In this document: positions 16,538-25,257 of the stretch, piece after piece | How positions within the stretch are numbered: position 1 is the stretch's first letter | Layout: every line of letters starts with the position of its first letter | From: JAISGQ01 sp045536305 | GTDB taxonomy: Bacteria > Bacillota > Clostridia > Oscillospirales > Acutalibacteraceae | NCBI GenBank assembly: GCA_045536305.1 | Contig: JAZSNH010000075.1 | Coordinates: 1-56,234 of the forward strand | Reading direction: 5' to 3' | Length of the DNA stretch: 56,234 nt | The notes under the pieces: generated by a model | What the model was told of the DNA's origin: nothing | Databases searched by the model: none | Seen by the model: only the letters and a program-made list of their open reading frames with translations | Position numbers and translations under genes: made by a program

Positions 16538-17899
16538 TTACTGTGCATCGTCATCGGCACTGTATGCAGAGCAGCATTCTACTCTGAGCATTCTTTCCTG
16601 ATAAAGGATTGCCGTTGCACTGGAGAATTTGTATCCGATTGTTCCTCTCTGGTTGAGCGGATCGTTGGTGCCGCCGCTGCCGAGAGGCTTGAGGATCATT
16701 TCCATACCTGCACCGTCAGGGTCTATCATGCCGTAAGCCTCTTTGCCGAGTGCAAGGACAGGGTATACAGCGACAGCTTCATTATTGGTGTGATTCTCAG
16801 CACCGCCCTCGCCGGGATTGAGAAAGTCACCCTGAGCAGGCTCTGTGGTAGGAGCTTCTGCAAGGAATATAGCCTTGTCAGTAGCATTTACACCTACGAT
16901 TACTGCATGCTCAAGTGTAGCGTTGTTGCTGGTGTCCTCGATAAGTATCTCTCTGCCTACAAGGTCAAGAGAGATGTTTTCGCTGACGGTGATCTTGTAG
17001 GAAGTGGCAACGCCCTTTTCGGCAGTACCGCCGCCTGCTGCACTGTATGCTGCGACAGAAAGATAACGGGATTCAATGCCGTTAAGGGGTTCACCGACAT
17101 ATACAGGAGCCTCAGTGCTTTCGCAGAAACGCACATTGTGGAGCTCGCCTATTTCGCCGTTGAAAATTTCAGTGGTTGCAGCATACTTGTGAGCCTCAAT
17201 CCAGCCTTCGCTTTCCCTGAGATCATATGTAACAGACGGATGCAGGATCGCGACATACTTGCCGTCGATCTTGGGTGCCTTGTTCTTCTTGAGAATGGTC
17301 ACCAGCTGATTGACAACGGTCGGTGTGAACTTACAGTCAACGGTAAGTTCATAACGACTTCTCGGTCTGCTGACGATAACGCCGTCCTTTACTGCAGGTG
17401 CATACAGCACATTGGTTCCGGTCATCAGCTCATTTCTTGTCAGGGTGTCCTGAGTGGCACCAGCGGCCGCACCAAGCTCCTCGGTGGCACCGAGGATGAC
17501 ATCGTCAATTGCATGGAGCTTAAGCTGATCGGTATAAGCAACATAATCGCCGTGCTGGGTGATAGCTGCTTCTACGGTTGTCTGTCCGAGCTTCTGACCG
17601 GTAGGGGTAAAACCTTCTTCCAGGGATACCATTGCCTTGGGGATGGTATTCCACCTTCTCCATTCTACCTTCTTGCCGCGTCCCTGAGGGAGGGGCTGCT
17701 TACGTCCGAACTGAGCGTAGTAGAGCTCGCCTCTGGCGTTCTCAAGCAGCTCAGTGTCGTAATAAGTCTTCATTGTTGGGGAGAGTGTATTGCTGCCGCT
17801 GAAATTCTCGACATCACCTGTTGCGGCATTGGTGTAGCCGTTTGTGCCGTTTACCACGGTCAGATCAAAAAGATGCAGGTTGATATAGTTTCTTGACAT
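16538..17899 (-). CDS. Major capsid protein, N4-gp56 family
   Basis: The product has 453 residues. The region LENARGELYYAQFGRKQPLP ... KKVEWRRWNTIPKAM and the strand VAILHPSVTYDLRE are typical of the N4-gp56 family of HK97-fold capsid proteins. The N-terminus contains NLHLFD (residues 7-12), a motif shared with the scaffold protein and similar to the Prp protease recognition sequence. The ATG follows AAGGAGAAATAATTC. A stable hairpin follows the stop. The family assignment is confident; N-terminal processing is inferred. Confidence 0.88.
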   Translation of the reverse strand: MSRNYINLHLFDLTVVNGTNGYTNAATGDVENFSGSNTLSPTMKTYYDTELLENARGELYYAQFGRKQPLPQGRGKKVEWRRWNTIPKAMVSLEEGFTPTGQKLGQTTVEAAITQHGDYVAYTDQLKLHAIDDVILGATEELGAAAGATQDTLTRNELMTGTNVLYAPAVKDGVIVSRPRSRYELTVDCKFTPTVVNQLVTILKKNKAPKIDGKYVAILHPSVTYDLRESEGWIEAHKYAATTEIFNGEIGELHNVRFCESTEAPVYVGEPLNGIESRYLSVAAYSAAGGGTAEKGVATSYKITVSENISLDLVGREILIEDTSNNATLEHAVIVGVNATDKAIFLAEAPTTEPAQGDFLNPGEGGAENHTNNEAVAVYPVLALGKEAYGMIDPDGAGMEMILKPLGSGGTNDPLNQRGTIGYKFSSATAILYQERMLRVECCSAYSADDDAQ

Positions 17900-17926
17900 G
17901 AATTATTTCTCCTTTCGGCGGAGAAA

Positions 17927-18919
17927 TTAAAATGTGATGATTTCTCCGCGAGCTACGCGCCGTCTGATTTCGGCACGGTCCTCTTTTGTGAATGATCGAG
18001 GATCAGTCTTTGTCACTACTGCGCTCTGCCCGGAAATGCCATTTTCTGTCGGGCGATTTGCTCCTGATGCAACCGCCGAAGCCACCTGTGCGGCGGTGTT
18101 CTGGACGGCAAACTGCATCGCCATAGGCACAAGCTCATCGTGATGTGCAACCTCATAGGCTGTTTTAGGATCAACATTGTTAGCTACAAGCCTTCCGAAA
18201 GCAGGGTTCTGTAACTCTTTGGTGAGGTCAAAGTTGGGATAGACCTGTTTAACTGTTTCGCAGCGTGCGACAAGCTGCTGGAACTGCTGCTGCCGTTCCT
18301 GTTCCTGCCTGAATGCTGCCTGTTCACGCATCATTCGGGCATTCTCACGCTCCATGCGCTGCATTCTCATATATGTTTCTACAGGAATGCCTCTTTCCAT
18401 TGCCTCTGATTCGTAGAGTTCAGAATCATTTGCGTAGGCTTCGGTAAGCCGCTCGATGTTGTAATTTCCGTTCTCGTCGGCCTGCAAACCGTAACGCTGG
18501 GCAACCAGATCGATAAGCTGCTCGACCGAGCGTAATCTTTCCTCTGTAGCCTTACTGTTTTTGAGCCGAGACTGCACTATCTGCTGTACACGATTATCGA
18601 AATCGGCCTTGTACTCGTTGCTTATGAGATCATCGAATGTCCTCGGTGCCGCATTATTATCCTGCGGCTTGCTGTCAGCGGCGACCTGACTTTCAGTAAC
18701 CTCCTGCGGCTGTATGCCGTAACGTACATTTGCAAGGGGATTCTGTTTCTGCCTTTTGCTTTTCGGAGCGGCGGCCTCCGAGTTTACGCCCTGTGCGGCT
18801 GTTGAACCTGCATCACCTGTACCCGATGAAGTCCCGGCAGCACCTGCTGAACCTGCAGCAGAACCACCTGCGGCACCTCCTTCAAAGATGTGCAGATTGA
18901 GCCAATTTGAAAAATACAT
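17927..18919 (-). CDS. Capsid scaffold protein
   Basis: The product has 330 residues from ATG 18919, chosen for the AGAGGTAATATT before it; a longer in-frame start would overlap the protease gene. The N-terminus has NLHIFE (residues 8-13), then a Gly/Ala/Ser-rich linker, a basic patch, and a long Gln/Glu/Arg-rich coiled coil (about 150-260), which is the normal make-up of phage scaffolds. The C-terminus ends in a short basic helix (EDRAEIRRRVARGE) that may bind the capsid. It lies directly before the capsid gene. Confidence 0.82.
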   Translation of the reverse strand: MYFSNWLNLHIFEGGAAGGSAAGSAGAAGTSSGTGDAGSTAAQGVNSEAAAPKSKRQKQNPLANVRYGIQPQEVTESQVAADSKPQDNNAAPRTFDDLISNEYKADFDNRVQQIVQSRLKNSKATEERLRSVEQLIDLVAQRYGLQADENGNYNIERLTEAYANDSELYESEAMERGIPVETYMRMQRMERENARMMREQAAFRQEQERQQQFQQLVARCETVKQVYPNFDLTKELQNPAFGRLVANNVDPKTAYEVAHHDELVPMAMQFAVQNTAAQVASAVASGANRPTENGISGQSAVVTKTDPRSFTKEDRAEIRRRVARGEIITF

Positions 18920-18986
18920 AATATTACCTCTGCAGTTCGGGTTGCGAGCCACTTTGTCTGCCGCTTCGGGCGGCGAGTCCACTATG

Positions 18987-19295
18987 TCATGCCGTCTCAC
19001 TGACGGAAACAAAGTCGGGATAATTGATTGCGAGAAGTCTGTATCCATTTGTGACTGCATATACAACGAGTTCGACATCGGATTCATGCCCGGGGCATGG
19101 TGTGAACTCAATATGCGTGTCTGCGGCTTGCTCATCGATGCTTGTCCGAAGAAAAATCACAAGGCCACTGTCCTTCATGATTTCCATGTTATGGATGAGC
19201 GTACACAATAACGTGCTGCATGCCGTGCAGACATCAGACTGCCCGGAATGACCTGTTACTGAGATTCTGTTATATCCGATGCTCACTTTCGTCAT
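18987..19295 (-). CDS. Prp-type cysteine protease (phage prohead protease candidate)
   Basis: The product has 102 residues. It matches the ribosomal-processing cysteine protease (Prp/YsxB) family: TGHSG with His16, then DVCTACSTLLCTLI with Cys23 as the likely nucleophile, followed by a strand-rich C-terminus (HIEFTPC ... ELVVYAVTNGYRLLA). The loop between His and Cys is several residues shorter than in the staphylococcal enzyme. Prp removes N-terminal peptides from ribosomal protein L27 and, in some staphylococcal phages, from scaffold and capsid. Here the gene sits between portal and scaffold, so it is probably this phage's own maturation protease. GAGGAGTG precedes the ATG. Confidence 0.75.
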   Translation of the reverse strand: MTKVSIGYNRISVTGHSGQSDVCTACSTLLCTLIHNMEIMKDSGLVIFLRTSIDEQAADTHIEFTPCPGHESDVELVVYAVTNGYRLLAINYPDFVSVSETA

Positions 19296-19301
19296 TGTTT
19301 A

Positions 19302-21344
19302 TCACTCCTCGGGCTGTGTAGATTCCTGAGCCCCCTGACGGGCGTTCTGTACCCGTGAATGCTCTGCGGCTTCTCCTGTGTGTATGGAAGAGTTGACAGC
19401 ACCGCCAATTATCGGCTGTCCGCCACCTATCTGCTGCATAAGAATCGGTGCCCTTTCAGGATCGAATTTCTGTGCATACATAAGTGCCAGCTGCTGATAC
19501 ATCTGCAGTTGCTGGTACATGGTGCCGTTTTGCTGTATGCGCTGCACAACGTTTTCCTTTCGTGCAAAATCCATCATGTCCAGGCAGGCCAGAGCCTGAT
19601 CTGTCAGCTGAGGATTGAAAAATCCGTTACCATAGAACTGCAATGCAAGTTCATTCTGGGCGAGCTTTGTGTATGCGGTCTGCTTTTGAGCGGATACCTC
19701 TATGTCGTAAACCGGGAGACGATAGCCCATGTCTACACCGTATTCGGTACCCTGATGCTGAAGCTGCATCTTTTGATTATCGAATGTAGTAAAGCTTTCC
19801 TCTCCTGCGTTTCCGGTTATTCTGAATTTTCTCGGGGCATCGTAAAACTGGCGTATCAGTTCAATTACCATAGCGATAATTTTTCTGTACGCTCTGTATG
19901 AAGCCTTTGTGCTGTCACGGGAACTCTTTCCTGCGGTCTCCTGAAGGGCAGCAATAGCGGATGCAGCGGTAATACCCGATGGAGCACCGCCGTTTGCTAC
20001 GTCCTGATTTCCTGATGTGTGTTTGAGCTCCTCTATTTTGTTGTTGAGAATCTGTACATTTATAGGACTGATGGGATTGGTCGTTATCTGACGTAACGAG
20101 TTCTCATCAAAGCTGGATGCATTAACATGAACTATCGGCTTTGTCCAATCCGCAAATTCTTCCTCGTTGATTCCGCCGTCGCTTCTTGAAAAATAGCGAG
20201 GGATGGAACTCATCATCGCATTCATTGTTATGGCCTGATTGAGCATATCTATCTGTGTCTGAGGGGATTTGCAGACATCTATGTATCCGAACCCACACGG
20301 CGAGCCTTCAACAGGGAAGAGAGGGTCAAAAACAAAAGGATAAAGACCGTGGTCATACCAGCCACGTTCAGCAATTGAGGGCTTGCCGGTATCTATCTTG
20401 ACGGGTAAACCCGTGACTGGATGTATCGCATCTATCGAGGGATGTTCTGTATCATTTTCTGATGCATACAGAACGGTAGAACCCACATATTTACAGTAGT
20501 GAAGTACTGTTTTATTTCCCCTTTTTCGCTTGTAGTACCAGTCAACAACAAGTGATTTATCTGTTGTGTCTACATTGTCATCGTAGACATATTGGCTTAT
20601 GGAATGATTTCGACCATTGATTTTTCCTTCGAGCTGAGGATACATTTCTCTCAGCACTTCATTGTCGACCAATTCAACATTGAAGAAATTCCGGGACTTC
20701 TGTATGTTTGTCACTCCCGGTTCCCAGAAAAGGTTGAGAATATCTACTTTCTTTATGCAGATATCACCAAGACCGTTGAGCTTCGACGGGTCCCAGAAAA
20801 CGCCATACACACCTGTGCCGCCTTTGAGCTTCTGCCACAGCTCGTCATTGTAGGTTTCCTCAAATTCGTTCTGCTGAAGAATAACGGGGATGATGGAAGT
20901 AAGAGCTTGTGCTTCTTGCTTGTCACTTTCTTCTCGAGGCAGTATGTTCGGCTCGGGATAAGCTTCTATTCCGTCTGCGTGTTTGCTCATAATGGTATTG
21001 AAGAGCCATGCAGAACGGGGCTTTATGGGATTCTCGCGAGCTTCTTGGTCCTCGTGGTCGATATACTCCCAGTGACGGAGCTTCCACCACTGCTCATTTT
21101 CGATTATTCGGCTTTCAAGCTTTTGCTTGCCGGCCTTGTATTTGCGGAGTATTGAATTTGCCTTCTGGAGTTCTTTCTTTCCTATGGTCGGAACGACTAT
21201 CTGAGGCTCACCGATAATCGGCGGCTCCATAGAGTTTTCATCAACAGGCGGTGACGAAAGTGTGCTGCTGTTATCTATACGTCGAATCTCACCAACGCCG
21301 TTATTGCTGCCTTCGTGGATTGTTCTCTTCCTCTTATCGGACAT
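19302..21344 (-). CDS. Portal protein (podovirus type)
   Basis: The product has 680 residues. Length, position after the large terminase, and a core with NENQWW-like and AWLFNTIMSKHADGIEAYPE segments match P22-type portals. Later segments include CGFGYIDVCKSPQTQIDMLN, GAPSGITAASAIAALQETAG and RAYRKIIAMVIELIRQFYD, which is the usual helical crown and wing layout. A Gln-rich tail (MYQQLQMYQQLALMYAQ) follows. The portal forms the dodecameric DNA gate at the head vertex. GGAGGAGATAACA precedes the ATG, 3 bases after the terminase stop. Confidence 0.82.
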   Translation of the reverse strand: MSDKRKRTIHEGSNNGVGEIRRIDNSSTLSSPPVDENSMEPPIIGEPQIVVPTIGKKELQKANSILRKYKAGKQKLESRIIENEQWWKLRHWEYIDHEDQEARENPIKPRSAWLFNTIMSKHADGIEAYPEPNILPREESDKQEAQALTSIIPVILQQNEFEETYNDELWQKLKGGTGVYGVFWDPSKLNGLGDICIKKVDILNLFWEPGVTNIQKSRNFFNVELVDNEVLREMYPQLEGKINGRNHSISQYVYDDNVDTTDKSLVVDWYYKRKRGNKTVLHYCKYVGSTVLYASENDTEHPSIDAIHPVTGLPVKIDTGKPSIAERGWYDHGLYPFVFDPLFPVEGSPCGFGYIDVCKSPQTQIDMLNQAITMNAMMSSIPRYFSRSDGGINEEEFADWTKPIVHVNASSFDENSLRQITTNPISPINVQILNNKIEELKHTSGNQDVANGGAPSGITAASAIAALQETAGKSSRDSTKASYRAYRKIIAMVIELIRQFYDAPRKFRITGNAGEESFTTFDNQKMQLQHQGTEYGVDMGYRLPVYDIEVSAQKQTAYTKLAQNELALQFYGNGFFNPQLTDQALACLDMMDFARKENVVQRIQQNGTMYQQLQMYQQLALMYAQKFDPERAPILMQQIGGGQPIIGGAVNSSIHTGEAAEHSRVQNARQGAQESTQPEE

Positions 21345-21346
21345 TG

Positions 21347-22804
21347 TTATCTCCTCCTAAACCGCTCGTCTTTGAGAAGATCAAGCGGATCGTCCTGCAC
21401 AACTCGTTTTTCCTGAGTGATAATCGGCTTGACAGGACGCATCATACAAAAATACCGCCACTCATCAGCGACATGGTCCTCAAGACTGGTGTCCAGATCT
21501 TCAGGCTGTGTCTCACTGTACATGAGCTGCGGTATAGTTCTTATAAATGCTTTACAGTTTTTGAATACATACATTCTGGGATAGCCGTTCTCGTCAAATT
21601 GCAGACGATAATGGCACTGCATCCATCCGGGAATGCGTTTATGGTCGCCGGGCTCAAATGAGACGCCGTACCTGAGTGCGGTCTCTGCAATGCTTTCTCC
21701 GCGTGAAGCGTCCCATATTGCAGGGTCAGCTACACCGTATATGTCATTGTTTGCGAGCCACGGGTGCTCACGTTCTATACGGGATATCTCGGCGAACTGT
21801 TTATCTACAGTCCACTTTACTCCCTCATTTGGCTGTGCTGTGCAACCGTACAATTCAAGCAATCGATATATTACGCCGTCTTTATCTACACCCCACCATG
21901 CACACGAGAAAGGCTTGCTGTAGCCGAAGTCGTAAGAGCGATATATACGCATATGAGTAGGGGGGAAGGGCTCGATAACGTGTGTCCATCTGCGTTCCTG
22001 TATGAGCTGCTCGGGTGTCTTCCCTTCGCGTATGCAGGCTTCTGTATCGGGCTCTGCTCGAAAATCCTCAAAGAACTGACCTTCAAAGACATCCCACCGC
22101 CCATAGCGCCAGGCCGCTCGAAGCTTCGGCGGAAGATTCTCAAGCTCTGCAACATAATCGGGCTGTGCTTTCATCAGCGCAACATTATCAGTGACAAGGC
22201 TCTGAATAAACTCATAATCGTTTGGGTTTTCTGCACCCTCATATTTTTGGTCAACAAACACTCTTTTGAAATATGCGTGTGAAGGACCTCCGGGATTGAG
22301 GGTATAATAAGACCTCTTCGGGAAATCATTAACACCTCGAACTGCCTTGTTGATTACATCAAGCCATGGCTTCTGAAGCTGTCCTGCCTCATCGAAAAAG
22401 ATTACGTCATACTCTGCACCCTGATACTGGTCGAGGTCGGCATCGTTTTTGCAGTATCCGAATTTGATCGTGCTGCCGTTTTCAAAACGGAATATCTTTT
22501 CTGTCTTGTTGTACCGTGCAAGCTCCACCGGGAGCATTTTTCTGAGAGGCTCTATGTGGTTGTTCAGCAGTTCTTGATATGTTCGTCTGATTATCAGAAT
22601 CTTTATGCCGGGAAACTTCTGCGCCAGAAGTACGCCCTTGAAACGCACCGCCCAGCTCTTTCCTCCGCCGCGAGCACCGCCGAATGCAACGTGGCGTTTT
22701 CGTGATTTTAGAAAGCGTCGTTGTTTTCGGTTAGGACTCCCGAGCCTTACTTCGGTCACATTAACCGCTCCACTCGTCGATTTCTTCTGCGTCCTCGTCG
22801 CCAT
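21347..22804 (-). CDS. Terminase large subunit
   Basis: The product has 485 residues. A Walker A motif GGARGGGKS is at 42-50 and Walker B IFFDEA at about 135-140, followed by a C-terminal nuclease with acidic residues in RSYDFGYSKPF and GVADPAIWD. It packages DNA into the prohead by ATP hydrolysis and cuts the concatemer. The ATG at 22804 overlaps the small terminase by 44 bases and lacks a clear ribosome binding site. A GTG at 22759, just after the small-terminase stop and 8 bases from GGAG, is a good alternative start. Confidence 0.92.
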   Translation of the reverse strand: MATRTQKKSTSGAVNVTEVRLGSPNRKQRRFLKSRKRHVAFGGARGGGKSWAVRFKGVLLAQKFPGIKILIIRRTYQELLNNHIEPLRKMLPVELARYNKTEKIFRFENGSTIKFGYCKNDADLDQYQGAEYDVIFFDEAGQLQKPWLDVINKAVRGVNDFPKRSYYTLNPGGPSHAYFKRVFVDQKYEGAENPNDYEFIQSLVTDNVALMKAQPDYVAELENLPPKLRAAWRYGRWDVFEGQFFEDFRAEPDTEACIREGKTPEQLIQERRWTHVIEPFPPTHMRIYRSYDFGYSKPFSCAWWGVDKDGVIYRLLELYGCTAQPNEGVKWTVDKQFAEISRIEREHPWLANNDIYGVADPAIWDASRGESIAETALRYGVSFEPGDHKRIPGWMQCHYRLQFDENGYPRMYVFKNCKAFIRTIPQLMYSETQPEDLDTSLEDHVADEWRYFCMMRPVKPIITQEKRVVQDDPLDLLKDERFRRR

Positions 22805-23228
22805 TTTCTGTTGTGACTATTATCTTTACGCCTCCGGCATTGATTGTGTCGTCTTCCGGATTCTCTTTCCAGCCCTTGAAATTGTTCTTGAGGCTGAATT
22901 TTGCACCGTTTGCTCCGTCTCTGTCATAGAGGCGCGATTCAGTGTATTCTTCGCACTTTAACTTCGCACGCGTTATAGCGTCAATAAACCCCGGTTTGCC
23001 CTGATAATTGAGCAACGCCTGACGGCTGGTGAAGCCAAGAGCCAAGGCGAGTCCGGTTACAGTCAGAGGGCGAACACCGGCAATTACAGGTTTTCCGTTC
23101 TTATCGTATACTATTTCGCCGTTTTCTCTTAAAACATGCCCCTTGCAATCCTCAAAATACTCATCTATTTTTTTCTGCATCTCCGCAACAGACTTATATT
23201 TTGGAGGGCGTCCAACGGAATTTCCCAT
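22761..23228 (-). CDS. Terminase small subunit
   Basis: The product has 155 residues, starting MGNSVGRPPKYKSVAEMQKK, followed by the helix-turn-helix-like region TVTGLALALGFTSRQALLNYQ and a basic segment. This is the usual pattern of small terminase (DNA-packaging) proteins, which recognise the packaging site and load the large subunit. It is the first gene of the late operon, after a leader with an intrinsic terminator and an inverted repeat. The acidic C-terminus (DEDAEEIDEW) is typical of the part that contacts the large subunit. Confidence 0.85.
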   Translation of the reverse strand: MGNSVGRPPKYKSVAEMQKKIDEYFEDCKGHVLRENGEIVYDKNGKPVIAGVRPLTVTGLALALGFTSRQALLNYQGKPGFIDAITRAKLKCEEYTESRLYDRDGANGAKFSLKNNFKGWKENPEDDTINAGGVKIIVTTENGDEDAEEIDEWSG

Positions 23229-23250
23229 AAAATCACCTGCCTTTTAATAA

Positions 23251-23291
23251 AACAATGGAGCACTCATCTGAAAAGAGGGTGCTCCATTGTT
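23251..23291 (-). terminator. Intrinsic terminator in the late-operon leader
   Basis: A 13-bp perfect stem (AACAATGGAGCAC at 23251-23263 and its complement at 23279-23291) with a 15-base loop is followed on the minus strand by TTATTAAAAG after TTGTT. It lies upstream of the small terminase, between that gene and the late promoter region. It would stop early transcripts, or act as the site at which late genes are released by antitermination. Confidence 0.75.
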
Positions 23292-23325
23292 TGTGGATGG
23301 GGATACCTGAATGACAGCGAACCTG

Positions 23326-23371
23326 AGTTAAACATTGTGTGCGGACACATTGTTTAACTGTAGTTATAATA
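23326..23371 (-). promoter_or_regulatory. Candidate late promoter with near-perfect inverted repeat
   Basis: On the minus strand an extended -10 element (TGATATTAT; -10 hexamer at 23366-23371) lies just after the regulator gene's stop, with no good -35. Seven bases on begins a 15-base inverted repeat, AGTTAAACAATGTGT ... ACACAATGTTTAACT (23326-23340 and 23345-23359), with one mismatch and a 4-base spacer. A weak -35 suggests activator dependence. The repeat could be an operator or an RNA stem at the transcript start. Confidence 0.55.
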
Positions 23372-23389
23372 TCACACAAATAAGTGCTA

Positions 23390-23884
23390 CTACTGACAAC
23401 TTTCAGAAAATTTTTTATTTTCCGAAGTGTTTAAACCTCTTTCGGTACTGAATATCTTTCGTGCATCTCTTAATTTTCGGAATACCGTCCGCTCGTCTAT
23501 GTGTTCTGTCACTGCGGTCTGCAGAACTCTTTCGGTGATCTCACGACGTTTCAATGGTCGTGTTGGCTCCGGAAAGTAGACATTTTTCAGACAGCGGATT
23601 ATAAGTTCTCCGTCACGTTCCTTCCCCAAAAGTTCTATTGTACGTATGACTGCGTAGATATCCTGCAATCTGCCTTCAGCACCGTCATATCTGATCTCTG
23701 CAGCAAGCACTGCTGCTTCGGTGGGAACAGAATGCGGCTGGTCAACGGGAAGTCGCTCGCCGCTCGAACTCAACGCAGCGTTTGTGAGAAGCTTGTTACG
23801 TAGCTGTTCGTATGTAGGACAGCCTGCCGCTGCGTATTCACGGAATGCATTTGTTGCATAGTCTGTTAAATGGTCTTTTTTCAA
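23390..23884 (-). CDS. Late-gene transcriptional regulator (ArpU/sigma-region-4-like)
   Basis: The product has 164 residues with a TTG start preceded by GAGGTGATGAGAT. The C-terminal half (RREITERVLQTAVTEHIDERTVFRKLRDARKIF) resembles a sigma region 4 type helix-turn-helix, as in ArpU-like late regulators of Firmicutes phages. It is the last gene before the late operon, and its stop lies next to a -10 element with a weak -35. It probably activates the late promoter. The fold is inferred from pattern. Confidence 0.65.
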   Translation of the reverse strand: MKKDHLTDYATNAFREYAAAGCPTYEQLRNKLLTNAALSSSGERLPVDQPHSVPTEAAVLAAEIRYDGAEGRLQDIYAVIRTIELLGKERDGELIIRCLKNVYFPEPTRPLKRREITERVLQTAVTEHIDERTVFRKLRDARKIFSTERGLNTSENKKFSESCQ

Positions 23885-24228
23885 ATCTCATCACCTCTTT
23901 TTATGTAATACTTCAAGCCTTTTGATATGAAGTATGGTCCATCACACTCTTCGGGCAGAGTATGCATTTTTTTTAACTGCTCTATTCTTGCTTTTCGTAA
24001 TGTGTCTGGTTCACCTAACAATCTTTTTTCACAGGCACGTCCGTCTTCGAGAACTATATCACGGGCTACATCATATTCCGTTTCACTGTCGAGTGTAATG
24101 TAGTCTCCAAAGAATAACCCTTGTATTTCTTTCCGCCATCCAAGGGTTATTCTTTCGTCGGTGACGTGATAGATCAGAACGAAGTTATCTTCTGTCTTTT
24201 CGACTTTTGATTTTAAGACTATTTCCAT
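23881..24228 (-). CDS. Phage early protein of unknown function
   Basis: The product has 115 residues from ATG 24228, with AAAGGA 9 bases upstream. It starts MEIVLKSKVEKTEDNFVLIY, is beta-rich in the first half, and ends with a charged helical part and PYFISKGLKYYIKRGDEI. Its stop overlaps the TTG start of the late regulator, so the two are coupled. No family was recognised. Confidence 0.6.
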   Translation of the reverse strand: MEIVLKSKVEKTEDNFVLIYHVTDERITLGWRKEIQGLFFGDYITLDSETEYDVARDIVLEDGRACEKRLLGEPDTLRKARIEQLKKMHTLPEECDGPYFISKGLKYYIKRGDEI

Positions 24229-24230
24229 GC

Positions 24231-24629
24231 TCACGAATCCTTTCCGACTACGCCGCGCCATTCTGGAGTACATTTGCCGTCCTTGTCGCAGCAGTCCTTT
24301 GTCTTCCAGTGAGCACAGAAGCGGCAGATGAATGTATATCGCCCCTCAGCCGCTCGGAGTATGTTCTCTATGTCGTGTACGGCTGCGGCAGCTATTTCGT
24401 CTGTATCTGGTCTTTCTGGCTTTTCTCCATGCACTCTATTCCATTCCTCTATAGCACCCTCAGGCGAAAAAGCCTCGGCAACTGCTGAGCATCTGCGGCA
24501 GGCAACGCGCCAGCGAGAGAATATGCCCAGCGGATCAGAGTCGTCTTTACAACTGAGCAGTTCTGGGTATGTGCCGCACTTGCGGCATTTTAATGTTACT
24601 GGCTTTGCTGAGTCTATGTCTTTATGCAT
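24231..24629 (-). CDS. Lar-like restriction alleviation zinc-ribbon protein
   Basis: The product has 132 residues. The pattern CRKCG ... CRRC followed by EGAIEEWNR is the hallmark of the Lar-like family, small phage zinc-ribbon proteins some of which reduce host restriction. A second Cys-rich block (CRFCAHWKTKDCCDKDGKC) follows at the C-terminus. ATG 24629 was chosen because GGAG lies 8 bases upstream; a GTG at 24638 is too close to it. Anti-restriction activity is known for the family name but is not shown for this protein. Confidence 0.7.
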   Translation of the reverse strand: MHKDIDSAKPVTLKCRKCGTYPELLSCKDDSDPLGIFSRWRVACRRCSAVAEAFSPEGAIEEWNRVHGEKPERPDTDEIAAAAVHDIENILRAAEGRYTFICRFCAHWKTKDCCDKDGKCTPEWRGVVGKDS

Positions 24630-24855
24630 TTTCTTCACTCCTTAAATCACGTCCGCAGTGAGGACAAAAATTAATAATAAAAGCTGAACGGTAAGTAATA
24701 CCTTTCATGGTACAGTGTGCATACGGAGGGCATTGATTGCTTTCGACTAAAAGTACCCTTTTCTTGCCGAAAGAACCAATGAATAATTTTGTGATGTAGG
24801 TGTGTTGATATTCTTTATCATCGACCCGGCAGTACTTGCAGCCTTTACTTTTCAC
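24622..24855 (-). CDS. Small zinc-ribbon protein
   Basis: The product has 77 residues with a GTG start behind GAGGTGAGTCACG. Two cysteine pairs (CKYC near the start and CPHCGRD near the end) suggest one zinc site, with a middle beta part (ITKLFIGSFGKKRVLLVE). It overlaps the Lar-like gene by 8 bases. The function is unknown; many Clostridia phages carry such small zinc proteins in the early region. Confidence 0.65.
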   Translation of the reverse strand: MKSKGCKYCRVDDKEYQHTYITKLFIGSFGKKRVLLVESNQCPPYAHCTMKGITYRSAFIINFCPHCGRDLRSEENA

Positions 24856-24861
24856 CGTGAC

Positions 24862-25257
24862 TCACCTCGTCCACTCCGGCAAGCGGAGGTAATTTATTAT
24901 GTAGTTCTTTGCGGCCTGATGAGTGTATGCAAGGCGGACGTCGTAACCTTCTGCGATGAGGAGCTTTGCGAAGGCTTTCTGCTCCTTCGACATTTTGTTG
25001 TTACCGACCTTCATTTCGATGTACAGTCCGTGAAAGCCGTGTCGGGGAATGGGAATCGAAATATCGAGAACGCCTGCACGCACACCCTGAGCTTTGAGCT
25101 TCGCAGCTGTTGCCTTATTGCGGTGTCCGCCGTTGGGTACATGATGTATGAGTTTGAGAATCGGAAAGCGGTCTTCAAAGGTTCGGATCCAGTCGAATAA
25201 AGCTTCCTGCTCTTCTCCTTCGGTCATACTGTTGGGGGATAATCGAGGATTACTCAT
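24862..25257 (-). CDS. VRR-NUC domain nuclease
   Basis: The product has 131 residues from ATG 25257 (GGAG 9 bases upstream). The sequence EEQEALFDWIR ... HHVPNGGHRNKATAAKLKAQGVRAGVLDISIP ... GLYIEMKVGNNKMSKEQ is the typical PD-(D/E)xK core of VRR-NUC proteins: E in EEQ, GVRAGVLD, then IEMK. Such stand-alone nucleases are common in phage early regions and may process replication intermediates. The domain call is confident. Confidence 0.85.
   Translation of the reverse strand: MSNPRLSPNSMTEGEEQEALFDWIRTFEDRFPILKLIHHVPNGGHRNKATAAKLKAQGVRAGVLDISIPIPRHGFHGLYIEMKVGNNKMSKEQKAFAKLLIAEGYDVRLAYTHQAAKNYIINYLRLPEWTR

Noticed and set aside
16790..17896. Plus-strand open frame of 368 codons opposite the capsid gene
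   Set aside because: It is an antisense shadow of a strongly biased coding sequence; no start signals and no recognisable protein pattern.
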